Part shown: in pieces, positions 26,485 to 34,471 of the stretch
Layout: the number at the start of each line of letters is the position of its first letter
Position numbering within the stretch: position 1 is the first letter of the stretch
Origin: Nocardioides exalbidus
GTDB lineage: Bacteria; Actinomycetota; Actinomycetes; Propionibacteriales; Nocardioidaceae
Reading direction: 5' to 3'
Length of the DNA stretch: 64,000 nucleotides
NCBI RefSeq assembly: GCF_900105585.1
Contig: NZ_FNRT01000002.1
Location: 248,001-312,000 of the forward strand
Translations under genes and position numbers: made by a program
The notes under the pieces: model-generated
What the model was told of the DNA's origin: nothing
The model's input: only the letters and a program-made list of their open reading frames with translations
The model's database searches: none

Positions 26485-27735
26485 CTAGCGCGAGAGCCTG
26501 GCGGTGAACCCGTCGACCGCCACGCACCGCGCGGGGCCGTAGTAGGAGAACGAGCCCTTGGCCTTCGTCGGGCTGACGAACTCGATCTCGAGGTAGGCCG
26601 AGTACGACGCGTCGCCGGCGTCCTTGCGCTCCGTGCCGACGAGCTCGTTGTTGCGCGGGATCGCGGTCGTCACGAAGGAGTAGGAGTTGGTGGTGGTGGT
26701 CGGGATGTCGGGGTAGCCGCCGCACCGGGTCTGGGTGGTGATCCGGAAGCCGCGGACCTTGCCGCCGCGCACGGTGAAGTCGACGCCCGCGGCCGACCAC
26801 GATCCGGCGCGCGGAGGCCTCGGCGCGGGTCGCGTGCGGAGCTTCACCGTCGAGCGGCCGAGCACCTCACCCTTCTCGCTCACCACCAGCCTCAGGGTCG
26901 CCTTCGGACGCGTCAGCCTGGCCCAGACGTAGCCCTCGGTGTCGTCCTCGCCCTCGAGCGCGCCGACCTCGAAGGGGCGCACCTTCACGCCCTTGCCGGA
27001 CCCGGTGACCACGACGTCGCGAGCGTCGACGCCCTCCGGCGCGGCGTTCGCGACCGTGACCGGGATCCGGGTCCACACCTTCTTCACCAGTCGGTCCCGC
27101 TTCGGCGTCCGCACGCTGAGCTGCGGGGTGGCGGTCACGACGTCGAGCGCGCTGACGAAGGCGTCGTACGGCGTCGAGCTGGTGCTGCCGTTGTCGACGA
27201 GCAGCACCGAGCAGTTCCACGCAGCGGCACTGGCGAGGTCGGGGGTGTCCTTGTCGTCGTAGAGCAGGACGTCCGGGATGTTGCTGTAGAGCCACGCCGA
27301 CGTCGCCTCCTCGACCTGGCAGCTGTTGCCCTGGATCGTGCCGAAGCCGAGCAGGGTCCGGGTCTTGCCCGTCGGATCGGGCGCCCCCATCTCGGTGTCG
27401 AGGCTGTAGTGGTAGGTCAGCGCGTCGGTGCGCCAGTCGTATCCGTAGCTCACCGTGACCGACAAGCTCCCGCCAGGCATGACGAACTGGTGCTGCGGAG
27501 CAGTGCTCGTCGGCATTCCCGGCACCCGCTTGGCCGGCGTGAAGGTCGCGGTCGCGCTGACGAGCCGCGTCGCCTCCCCGGTGCGGTACGACGACGAGGC
27601 GGGCGCACGCATCTCGAACGAGCGGGGCGCGACCCGAGGATCGTCGTCCGCCGCGGTGGCCGGGGCAGCGGTCACGGCTGCGGCCAGCGCGGCGACCAGT
27701 CCGATGGTGCTCGTGATCGAGACGTGCCTGCGCAT
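26485..27735 (-). CDS. Secreted protein of unknown function
   Basis: A 416-residue protein with a signal peptide of about 28 residues ([18 protein letters not shown]) and a GGAGG ribosome site eight bases upstream. The mature part is beta-rich. Residues 60-190 contain a Tyr/Ser/Thr-rich region with two Cys (NSCQVEE, WNCSVLL). About 200-290 resembles an immunoglobulin-like or interaction domain ([20 protein letters not shown]). The C-terminal 110 residues ([26 protein letters not shown] to [10 protein letters not shown]) form a small domain with two more Cys. No catalytic motif was seen. It is probably a surface or secreted binding protein; the family was not recognised. Confidence 0.68.
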   Translation of the reverse strand: MRRHVSITSTIGLVAALAAAVTAAPATAADDDPRVAPRSFEMRAPASSSYRTGEATRLVSATATFTPAKRVPGMPTSTAPQHQFVMPGGSLSVTVSYGYDWRTDALTYHYSLDTEMGAPDPTGKTRTLLGFGTIQGNSCQVEEATSAWLYSNIPDVLLYDDKDTPDLASAAAWNCSVLLVDNGSTSSTPYDAFVSALDVVTATPQLSVRTPKRDRLVKKVWTRIPVTVANAAPEGVDARDVVVTGSGKGVKVRPFEVGALEGEDDTEGYVWARLTRPKATLRLVVSEKGEVLGRSTVKLRTRPAPRPPRAGSWSAAGVDFTVRGGKVRGFRITTQTRCGGYPDIPTTTTNSYSFVTTAIPRNNELVGTERKDAGDASYSAYLEIEFVSPTKAKGSFSYYGPARCVAVDGFTARLSR

Positions 27736-27841
27736 GTGCGGTCCTCCCCGTACGACACCGGACCCCCTCCGGCCCGGTCAGTGTGCCCCGGACCACATCG
27801 GCCCGGAAACCCTACTTTCGTTCCCCGTGGGACCCGATCCG

Positions 27842-27847
27842 TAGGCT
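27842..27847 (+). promoter_or_regulatory. Leaderless -10 box of dapD
   Basis: TAGGCT, seven bases before the GTG start, with no Shine-Dalgarno. It fits the TAnnnT box of leaderless actinobacterial transcripts. Confidence 0.5.
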
Positions 27848-27854
27848 TGGCCGG

Positions 27855-28793
27855 GTGACTGCTGCTTCCGGCTACGGCCTGCTGACCCTCCACGGAGACA
27901 CCGTCCTCGACGCCTGGTTCCCCTCCCCCGTGCTCGGTGCGACCGAGGGCGGACCCATCGAGGAGCTCGCCCACCTCGACGGCGGCGAGGACGACCTGCG
28001 CGGCACCACCCGCGTCGTACGCCTCGTGGAGATCGCCGACCTCGACGACGCCCCGGCGTCCACCGAGGACGTCTGGCTGCGGCTGCACCTGCTCTCCCAC
28101 CGCCTCGTGAAGCCCCACGGCGTCAACCTCGACGGCATCTTCGGCCTGCTCGCCAACGTCGTGTGGACCTCCGCCGGCCCGTGCGCCGTCGAGGGCTTCG
28201 AGAAGGTCCGGGCCAGGCTGCGCACGGTCGTGCCGGGCCACGTCGTGCAGGTCTTCGGCGTCGACAAGTTCCCGCGGATGACCGACTACGTCCTGCCCAC
28301 CGGCGTCCGCATCGCCGACGCCGACCGGGTCCGCCTCGGCGCGCACCTCGCCGAGGGCACGACCGTCATGCACGAGGGCTTCGTGAACTTCAACGCCGGC
28401 ACGCTCGGCGCCTCGATGGTCGAGGGCCGGATCTCGGCCGGCGTCGTCGTCGGCGACGGCTCCGACGTCGGCGGCGGCTCGTCGATCATGGGCACGCTGT
28501 CCGGCGGCGGCAAGCAGGTCATCTCGATCGGCGAGCGCTGCCTCCTCGGCGCCAACGCCGGCATCGGCATCTCGCTCGGCGACGACTGCGTGGTCGAGGC
28601 GGGCTGCTACGTCACCGCCGGCACCAAGGTCACCGTCACCGACATGGACGGCAAGCCGCAGGTCGTGAAGGCCGCCACCCTCTCGGGCGTCGACAACGTC
28701 CTCTTCCGCCGCAACTCGGTCAGCGGCGCCATCGAGGCAGTGCCGTGGAAGGGCGACGGGATCGCCCTCAACGCGGCGCTGCACGCGAACTAG
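27855..28793 (+). CDS. dapD: 2,3,4,5-tetrahydropyridine-2,6-dicarboxylate N-succinyltransferase
   Basis: A 312-residue actinobacterial-type DapD that transfers succinyl from succinyl-CoA to tetrahydrodipicolinate in lysine/DAP biosynthesis. An N-terminal alpha/beta domain is followed from about residue 160 by hexapeptide repeats of a left-handed beta helix ([43 protein letters not shown]). [13 protein letters not shown] is the family's conserved active-site region. The GTG at 27855 is chosen over longer starts because TAGGCT sits seven bases upstream and the sequence then begins at the usual family N-terminus. It is separated from dapE by about 23 kb and from dapC by about 2 kb. Confidence 0.92.
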   Translation: MTAASGYGLLTLHGDTVLDAWFPSPVLGATEGGPIEELAHLDGGEDDLRGTTRVVRLVEIADLDDAPASTEDVWLRLHLLSHRLVKPHGVNLDGIFGLLANVVWTSAGPCAVEGFEKVRARLRTVVPGHVVQVFGVDKFPRMTDYVLPTGVRIADADRVRLGAHLAEGTTVMHEGFVNFNAGTLGASMVEGRISAGVVVGDGSDVGGGSSIMGTLSGGGKQVISIGERCLLGANAGIGISLGDDCVVEAGCYVTAGTKVTVTDMDGKPQVVKAATLSGVDNVLFRRNSVSGAIEAVPWKGDGIALNAALHAN

Positions 28794-28801
28794 CGGGTCG
28801 C

Positions 28802-29767
28802 GTGCCGACCCTGCGGTCGGCCACCATCGGAGCGGTGGTGGCCATCGGCGCCGTCGCGACCACGCTGGTCCTCGTCGACCGGGGCACCGTCCCGACGCCG
28901 TTCGCGAGCACCGGCTGCACGGCCGAGGTCGACGGCCACTCGGTCGACATCGACCTCGAGCAGGCCGAGAACGCCTCGCTCATCACCGCGATCTCGATCG
29001 AGCGCGGGATGCCCGCGCGCGCGGCCAGCATCGCGCTGGCGACGGCGTTCCAGGAGTCGAAGCTCTACAACATCGACTACGGCGACCGTGACTCCGTCGG
29101 GCTGTTCCAGCAGCGGCCGTCGCAGGGCTGGGGCAGCGTGGAGGAGCTGATGGACCCGGTCTACGCGACCAACGCCTTCTACGACGCCCTCGCGAAGGTG
29201 GACGGCTACGAGACGATGGAGATCACCGTCGCCGCGCAGGAGGTGCAGCGCTCGGCCTATCCCGACGCGTACGCCGACCACGAGGCCGACGGCCGTGCCC
29301 TGGCCTCGGCCCTGACCGGCAACTCGCCGGAGGCGATGTGGTGCGAGGTCCCGGACGACGCCGACGAAGCCAGCGACGAGCTCGACCCCGCGGGCCTCGT
29401 GCCGCGGGCCGCCACCGTGCGGGCCGACCTCGAGGCACGCTTCGGCACGCTCTCGCTCGGCGGCTTCGAGCCCGCCGGCGTCTCGACCGGCCACATGGAG
29501 GGCTCGGCCCACTACGAGGGTCGCGCGATCGACGTCTTCTACCGCCCGATCAACGCCGACAACCGCAAGCGCGGCTGGGCGCTCGCGACCTACCTCGTCG
29601 CCAACGCCGACCGCCTCGACCTCGGCACGATCATCTTCGACGGCCGCATCTGGCAGGCCCGCCGCTCCAGCCAGGGCTGGCGCGACTACCGCGTCCCCTC
29701 GTCCTCCTCCGGCGACCGGGCGATCCTCGAGCATCGCGACCACGTCCACGTCGACGTCCTCGACTGA
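28802..29767 (+). CDS. Membrane-anchored cell-wall hydrolase-like protein
   Basis: A 321-residue protein. The N-terminal anchor is at residues 5-25 (SATIGAVVAIGAVATTLVLV). Residues 60-130 include IALATAFQESKLYNIDYGD and SVGLFQQRPSQGWG, a pattern seen in actinobacterial lysozyme-like or transglycosylase-like domains, where the Glu of QES is the catalytic candidate. The C-terminal half has HMEGSAHYEGRAIDVFY and LEHRDHVHVDV, resembling LAS/M15-like zinc peptidase ligands (His-x6-Asp and His-x-His). A two-domain glycan/peptide cutter is therefore plausible. The GTG start lies eight bases after the dapD stop, so co-transcription is likely. Confidence 0.68.
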   Translation: MPTLRSATIGAVVAIGAVATTLVLVDRGTVPTPFASTGCTAEVDGHSVDIDLEQAENASLITAISIERGMPARAASIALATAFQESKLYNIDYGDRDSVGLFQQRPSQGWGSVEELMDPVYATNAFYDALAKVDGYETMEITVAAQEVQRSAYPDAYADHEADGRALASALTGNSPEAMWCEVPDDADEASDELDPAGLVPRAATVRADLEARFGTLSLGGFEPAGVSTGHMEGSAHYEGRAIDVFYRPINADNRKRGWALATYLVANADRLDLGTIIFDGRIWQARRSSQGWRDYRVPSSSSGDRAILEHRDHVHVDVLD

Positions 29768-29790
29768 GGAGGTCGGTCTTCCCGGCTGGA

Positions 29791-29810
29791 GTCACCGGAT
29801 ATCCGGTGAC
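29791..29810. promoter_or_regulatory. Perfect 20-bp palindrome
   Basis: GTCACCGGATATCCGGTGAC is its own reverse complement over all 20 bases. It sits between two convergent genes, 24 bases after the first ends. It could be a compact terminator stem, though without a loop, or a protein-binding site. Confidence 0.5.
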
Positions 29811-29914
29811 CGCCCCGCTTGTCGGCCGAGATCTGGGTGCCGAAGCGGGAGACTCGGGTGCACAGTTCCCCGCGACGGCCACCGGTCCTCCGGCGTCGTG
29901 GGGCGGGCTGACCT

Positions 29915-30757
29915 TCAGAACGCCGTGCGCACCGCGGCCATGTCGTCGTCACCGCGGCCGACGGAGCTCGCGGCCTCGAAGAGCTCGAGGACCGCGCCCA
30001 GCAGCCGGTCGTCGGTCGACGAGCCCCGCGCAGCGTCGCGGATCAGTCCGAGGTCCTTGACCACGCCGTCCACGGCGAAGGAGGTGTCGTAGTCGCCCGA
30101 ACGCATCGCCGCCCCCTTGATGTGGGCGTAGGGCGCATCGACGGGTCCGCCGTCGATCGCCTCGAAGAACAACGCAGGGGCCAGCCCGAGGTTGTCGGCC
30201 AGCGCCACCGACTGGCCCAGCGCTGCGGTCAGCGACGCCACCCACGCGTTGCAGACCAGCTTCAGCCGCGAGGCGTCGCCGAGCTCGTCACCTGCGCGCA
30301 CCACCCGGCTGCCCACCGCGTCGGTGACCGGCCGAGCCGCGGCCAGCACCTCGTCGTCGCCGGAGGCCAGCACGACCAGCGTGCCCTTCTCGGCGGGCCC
30401 CTTGGTGCCGAGCACCGGCGCATCGAGGACCCGCCACCCCCGGTCGCGGGCGAGCTCGGCGACGGCCGTCGCACCCTCGATACCGACCGTGGCGCACTGG
30501 AGCCACACGCAGTCCTCGTCGAGCGACACCTGCGACATGACCTCGAGCACCGAGGCGGTGTCGAAGAGCACGGTCACGACCGCCTCGGCCCCGAGCACCG
30601 CGTGCGCAGCGTCGGTCGCCACCACGGCTCCGTCGGCGGCGAGGGACTCGGCGCGCTCGCGCGTCCGGTTCCACACGGTCACCTCGTGGCCCTCGCGCAG
30701 CAGCGAGCGCGCCATCCCTGCGCCCAGGTTGCCCGTGCCCAGCACCGTCACCCGCAT
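29915..30757 (-). CDS. NAD(P)-dependent beta-hydroxyacid dehydrogenase family protein
   Basis: A 280-residue oxidoreductase. The N-terminal Rossmann fold has VLGTGNLGAGMARSLL followed by VTVWNRT, favouring NADP because Asn-Arg-Thr lies at the ribose-binding strand end. Family landmarks are present: DAPVLGTKGPAEKGTL for the substrate motif (usually DAPVSGG) and LKLVCNAWVASL with the catalytic Lys. The variation LGTKG in place of SGG suggests an imine-reductase-like or otherwise unusual substrate. GGAGG at eight bases supports the ATG. It is a single gene, convergent with the preceding one and divergent from nothing close. Confidence 0.84.
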   Translation of the reverse strand: MRVTVLGTGNLGAGMARSLLREGHEVTVWNRTRERAESLAADGAVVATDAAHAVLGAEAVVTVLFDTASVLEVMSQVSLDEDCVWLQCATVGIEGATAVAELARDRGWRVLDAPVLGTKGPAEKGTLVVLASGDDEVLAAARPVTDAVGSRVVRAGDELGDASRLKLVCNAWVASLTAALGQSVALADNLGLAPALFFEAIDGGPVDAPYAHIKGAAMRSGDYDTSFAVDGVVKDLGLIRDAARGSSTDDRLLGAVLELFEAASSVGRGDDDMAAVRTAF

Positions 30758-30828
30758 CACTGCACCTCCGTGCTCGTCCGTCGCTGCCTCCACCTTGCCC
30801 GACCGAGGGCCGGGCCGCGCGCGCGGCG

Positions 30829-31935
30829 TCAGCCGGCGAGACGGGAGACCGCGGCGGCGACGCGCTCGTCGGTCGCGGTGAAGGCGACGCGGACGTGCTG
30901 ACGCCCGGCGACGCCGTAGAACTCCCCCGGCGCGACCAGGATCCCGAGGTCGGCGAGGTCCGCGACGGTCTTCCAGCAGTCCTCGTCACGCGTCGCCCAG
31001 AGGTAGAGCGAGGCCTCGGAGTGGTCGACGCGGAAGCCGGCACCCTCGAGCGCGGCGCGCAGGGCGGTGCGGCGAGCGGCGTACGTCGCGTGCTGGGCGT
31101 CGGCGTGCGCGTCGTCGTCGAGCGCGGCGACCATCGCGTGCTGGAGCGGGCCGGGCATCATCAGGCCGAGGTTCTTGCGGACGGCGAGGAGCTCGCCGAC
31201 CAGGGCGTGGTCGCCGGCGACGAAGGCGCAGCGGTAGCCCGCGAGGTTGGAGCGCTTGGAGAGCGAGTGGACGGCGAGGAGGCCGTCGAGCGAGCCGCCG
31301 TTGACCTGCGGGTCGAGGATCGAGAGCGGCGCGTCGCCCTCCCAGGCGCACTCGATGTAGCACTCGTCGGAGACGAGCGTCGTGCCGCGCTCGCGGCACC
31401 ACTCGACGACCTTGCGCAGGTGGTCGAGCGGGAGCACCCGGCCCGACGGGTTCGACGGGCTGTTGATCCACAGCAGCCGCGGCGTGCGCGGTCCGAAGGC
31501 CGTCAGCGAGTCGGTCGCGATCGCCTCGGCGCCCGCCAGGGCGGCACCCACCTCGTAGGTCGGGTAGGCGAGCTCGGGGTAGCCGACGAGGTCGCCGGCG
31601 CCGACGCCGAGCTGGAGCGCGAGGTGGGCGATGAGCTCCTTGGAGCCCGTCACGGGCAGCACGCCGTCCAGGCCGAGGCCGGTCACGCCGTGGCGGCGCG
31701 CCAGCCAGTCGATCGCGGCCTGGCGCGTCGCCTCGAGGCCGATGGTCGTCGGGTAGCCCGGCGAGTCGGTCGCCGCCCGAAGCGCGTCCTGGACCACAGC
31801 GGGGGTCGGGTCGACCGGCGTGCCGATCGAGAGGTCGCAGACCCCGTCAGCGTGGGAGCGCGCCGTGGTGGCGTACGTCGTGAGCTTGTCCCAGGGGAAG
31901 TCGGGCAGCCGGCCGGAGACCGGCTGGGACGTCAC
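30829..31935 (-). CDS. dapC: N-succinyldiaminopimelate aminotransferase
   Basis: A 368-residue class I/II PLP aminotransferase that converts N-succinyl-2-amino-6-oxopimelate to N-succinyl-DAP. PLP-site landmarks are INSPSNPSG, VSDECYIECAW and SLSKRSNLAGYRCAF, with the Schiff-base Lys in SLSK. The final Arg of RVAFTATDERV lies in the carboxylate-binding segment. The GTG start overlaps the ferredoxin stop (GTGA), reproducing the fdxA-dapC pair seen in mycobacteria (Rv1177-Rv1178). With dapD and dapE in the same window this completes three consecutive steps of the succinylase branch. Confidence 0.92.
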   Translation of the reverse strand: MTSQPVSGRLPDFPWDKLTTYATTARSHADGVCDLSIGTPVDPTPAVVQDALRAATDSPGYPTTIGLEATRQAAIDWLARRHGVTGLGLDGVLPVTGSKELIAHLALQLGVGAGDLVGYPELAYPTYEVGAALAGAEAIATDSLTAFGPRTPRLLWINSPSNPSGRVLPLDHLRKVVEWCRERGTTLVSDECYIECAWEGDAPLSILDPQVNGGSLDGLLAVHSLSKRSNLAGYRCAFVAGDHALVGELLAVRKNLGLMMPGPLQHAMVAALDDDAHADAQHATYAARRTALRAALEGAGFRVDHSEASLYLWATRDEDCWKTVADLADLGILVAPGEFYGVAGRQHVRVAFTATDERVAAAVSRLAG

Positions 31936-32258
31936 TCGTCGTGCTCCTGCGGGGGCAGCGCCGCGACCAGCTCGTGGTCAGCCTCGATGACGCCCATCTT
32001 GGCGGCACCGCCGGGCGAGCCGAGGTCGTCGAAGAAGTGCACGTTGGCGTCGTAGAAGGACTTCCACTCCTCCGGGGTGTCGTCCTCGTAGAAGATCGCC
32101 TCGACCGGGCAGACCGGCTCGCAGGCGCCGCAGTCGACGCACTCGTCGGGGTGGATGTAGAGCATCCGCTTGCCCTCGTAGATGCAGTCGACGGGACATT
32201 CGTCGACGCACGCGCGGTCCTTGAGGTCGACGCACGGCTGGGCGATGACGTAGGTCAC
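31932..32258 (-). CDS. fdxA: 7Fe ferredoxin (FdxA/FdxC type)
   Basis: A 108-residue ferredoxin. Cluster ligands are in CVDLKDRACVDECPVDC (3Fe-4S, with the spacing of 7Fe ferredoxins) and CVDCGACEPVCPVEAI (4Fe-4S). The remaining 60 residues form the acidic tail typical of this subtype. It carries electrons in the cytoplasm, for example to P450s or reductive enzymes; the P450 gene at 42.3 kb is one possible partner but is not linked. AGGAGGA five bases before the GTG is one of the best ribosome sites in the window. It is the first gene of the pair with dapC. Confidence 0.93.
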   Translation of the reverse strand: MTYVIAQPCVDLKDRACVDECPVDCIYEGKRMLYIHPDECVDCGACEPVCPVEAIFYEDDTPEEWKSFYDANVHFFDDLGSPGGAAKMGVIEADHELVAALPPQEHDE

Positions 32259-32309
32259 CAGATCCTCCTGAGAGCAACGCGGGGAACGATGGGTGCAACG
32301 TCGCCACTC

Positions 32310-32315
32310 TAGTAT
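32310..32315 (+). promoter_or_regulatory. Leaderless -10 box of the GNAT gene
   Basis: TAGTAT, seven bases upstream of the GTG at 32323. The intervening CCGGGGA is too close to act as a Shine-Dalgarno. Confidence 0.5.
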
Positions 32316-32322
32316 CCGGGGA

Positions 32323-33273
32323 GTGCCCGAGACGTCAGAACCCCACCACGACGAGACAAGTGGCGGGACGAGTGGCGGGACGGGCCTCGGCAGCCACACG
32401 CTCGGCCCCCACGTCGTCGGCCGGCGGATCGTCGTACGCCACCTCCTGCCCGACGGTCGTGCCAGCGACGTCCTCGGCGTCTGCACGGCGTGGGGCGCGG
32501 ACGCGCTGACCATCGACCGCGACGGCCCCCCGGACCGGGCCGGCCCGGTCACCATCGCGCTGGCCGACGTCGTCACGGGCAAGCCGGTGCCACCGCGCGC
32601 CTCCGTGCGGGCGAAGGTCCGGGCGCGGGAGGCCGAGGGCCACGGTCTCGGCCTGTGGCCGGACATGGAGCGCGTCGACCTCGGCGAGTGGGTCCTGCGT
32701 TGCCGTCCGGCGACCGACGGCGACCGGCCGCGCAAGCGCGCCAACTCGGCGCTGGCCATGGGCGACGCCGACCTCCCCCTCAGCCACGCAACGAACGAGG
32801 TCCGCAGGTTCTACGAGGCACGCGGCCAGGTGCCGATGGTGCAGGTGGAGCAGCAGTCGAGCCTCGAGCGGTGGTTCCGCAGCCTCGGCTGGCAGGTCGT
32901 CGACGGCGGCGACTCGCACTTCCAGCTCGCGCCGGTCCCGCGCGCGCTGAGGGCCGCCGGTCGCGGGTTCGACGACGCCCGGATCACCGAGACCGGGCAG
33001 GCGTGCGTCGTGGAGATCGGCGACGGCACGGCGCGCGGTGAAGCGTTCGTCGACGGCGACTGGATCGGCCTGCACACGGTCGAGGTCGACCCGACCCGTC
33101 GGCGGGAGGGTCTCGGCACCGCCGTGATCGCCGACCTGCTCGACTGGGGCGGCTCGCTGGGCGCGACGACCGCGTGGCTGCACGTCGAGGTGGGCAACGT
33201 CCCTGCGCTGGCGACGTACGAACGGCTCGGGTTCGTCACCCACCACTCCAACCGCTACCTCGCGGCGCGCTGA
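32323..33273 (+). CDS. GNAT-family N-acetyltransferase with N-terminal extension
   Basis: A 316-residue protein. Residues 1-120 form an extension with a polar start and a small beta domain (GRRIVVRHLLPDGRASDVLG) similar to those fused to acetyltransferases next to fdxA in other actinobacteria. The C-terminal GNAT fold has the acetyl-CoA loop HTVEVDPTRRREGLGTAVIADLL, then LHVEVGNVPALATYERLGF. The substrate is unknown. The gene is divergent from fdxA with 64 bases between them, and its 3' end overlaps the convergent DUF389 gene by 19 bases. Confidence 0.82.
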   Translation: MPETSEPHHDETSGGTSGGTGLGSHTLGPHVVGRRIVVRHLLPDGRASDVLGVCTAWGADALTIDRDGPPDRAGPVTIALADVVTGKPVPPRASVRAKVRAREAEGHGLGLWPDMERVDLGEWVLRCRPATDGDRPRKRANSALAMGDADLPLSHATNEVRRFYEARGQVPMVQVEQQSSLERWFRSLGWQVVDGGDSHFQLAPVPRALRAAGRGFDDARITETGQACVVEIGDGTARGEAFVDGDWIGLHTVEVDPTRRREGLGTAVIADLLDWGGSLGATTAWLHVEVGNVPALATYERLGFVTHHSNRYLAAR

Positions 33274-34223
33274 CTCCGGGCGAAGAGCTTCTGCGACGCG
33301 GTGAGGGCGGGCACCCAGAGGAGCCGCTGCAGCACCAGGACGACCATCCCCGCGAGCACCATGCCGCCGATGTTGACGGCGAGCTGGGCCGCCGAGCCCC
33401 GGATCTCCGACGGGGCCCAGACGCCGAGGGCCAGCGCGAGGTTGCCGACCGCCGGGATCGTGGTGACCGAGATGAAGACGCCGACCATCGCGTTGGCCCG
33501 TGACGTCGTCATGGCCAGCACCCCGGCGGCGCCGGCGATCAGCGCGACGATGAACGACCACCGGTCCGGGTGCCAGATGAAACCGGTCTGCGGCCGTGCG
33601 CGGGTGACCATCTCCTCGGTGACCAGGCCGGTGAGGCCCGCCACGAGGGCCAGCACGGTCACCACCGCGACCGACACGACGACGCCCCACGCGAGCACGG
33701 AGACCGCACGGCGGGCGAGTCGCGGCTGCCGCAGGACGAGACCCGTCGCGATCGCGGCGACGGTGCCGAACTCCGGCCCGACGACCATCGCGCCGATCAC
33801 CAGCACGGCGGAGTCGGTGATGACCGCGATGGCGGCGAGCAACGTCGCGAGCACGAAGAACAGGTGGTACGACACCGTCGGCCGGCTCGCGGCCCAGCAC
33901 TGCTCGACGACCATGTCCCAGATGACCGCGTCGTCCGGGTCGCCCGGCGCGACGTCACCGAGCCGGCGCGCGGCGACGAACGGCGTGCTCGTCGGGGTGG
34001 TGACCACGATCCCGCCGGTCTCGTGGAGGCCGAGGGACTTGAGCCGGCCGATCACCTCACCGGCGAGCTCGCGGGCGACGTCGCACTCGACGAGGTCACC
34101 GGCGGGCGAGATCGACGCGCCACGGCACATCGTGAGGTTGGCAGACCGGTCGTCGTCGGAGAGCAGGTCGACGACGTCGTCGGTGAGGTCGGCGGGCACG
34201 GTCAGCCGCAGGTGGACCAGCAT
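33255..34223 (-). CDS. DUF389 membrane protein
   Basis: A 322-residue protein. About 110 cytoplasmic residues precede six membrane spans. The DUF389 hallmark segment LVIGAMVVGPEFGTVAAIATGL lies near residue 150, and ISVTTIPAVGNLALALG near 265 is the second conserved loop. The family (formerly TIGR00341-like) is widespread and its transport role is not settled. The ATG has TAGGCT six bases upstream and no ribosome site, indicating a leaderless transcript. The gene overlaps the 3' end of the convergent GNAT gene by 19 bases. Confidence 0.86.
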   Translation of the reverse strand: MLVHLRLTVPADLTDDVVDLLSDDDRSANLTMCRGASISPAGDLVECDVARELAGEVIGRLKSLGLHETGGIVVTTPTSTPFVAARRLGDVAPGDPDDAVIWDMVVEQCWAASRPTVSYHLFFVLATLLAAIAVITDSAVLVIGAMVVGPEFGTVAAIATGLVLRQPRLARRAVSVLAWGVVVSVAVVTVLALVAGLTGLVTEEMVTRARPQTGFIWHPDRWSFIVALIAGAAGVLAMTTSRANAMVGVFISVTTIPAVGNLALALGVWAPSEIRGSAAQLAVNIGGMVLAGMVVLVLQRLLWVPALTASQKLFARSQRAAR

Positions 34224-34229
34224 GCGGCG

Positions 34230-34235
34230 AGCCTA
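34230..34235 (-). promoter_or_regulatory. Leaderless -10 box of the DUF389 gene
   Basis: TAGGCT on the reverse strand, six bases (CGCCGC) before the ATG. The same 15-base arrangement recurs before the thioesterase gene at 41.2 kb. Confidence 0.55.
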
Positions 34236-34339
34236 GGCCGGGGCCGCACGAGATATCCGGTTGTCGCCGGACCCGGGCGTCGCCCACCATGGCGTCGACG
34301 ACCGTGAGGCCTGACACCCCTCCTGCACGCCGGCAGCGG

Positions 34340-34471
34340 AGCGGTCGTCCGTGCGTCCGACGTCACCGACGAGAGGCCGGACGTCCCTGACGGGTGAGTC
34401 CGGCGAAGGTGTGGTGGCACCGCGACTTCGCCCCCGCCCACACCTCCAGGGCCTACGCCACTGGAGGACAC
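34340..34471 (+). ncRNA. Translational T-box leader of the archaeal-type aspS
   Basis: GTGGTGGCACCGCG (34411-34424) matches the T-box core. Two mutually exclusive helices are visible. The anti-sequestrator pairs AGGTGTGG (34407-34414) with CCACACCT (34438-34445). The sequestrator pairs CCTCCAG (34443-34449) with CTGGAGG (34461-34467), which is the Shine-Dalgarno of the gene, four bases before the ATG. Bases 34443-34445 take part in both. No T-run follows, so control is translational. A hairpin at 34354-34383 (CGTCCG/CGGACG) has GAC, an aspartate codon, in its loop at 34368-34370 and is the specifier candidate. Upstream limits are uncertain. Confidence 0.87.

Noticed and set aside
34224..34340. 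Possible upstream stem I of the aspS T-box in the first part of the gap
   Set aside because: Several GC-rich pairings are possible but none shows clear T-box stem I features, so the leader was drawn only from about 34340.
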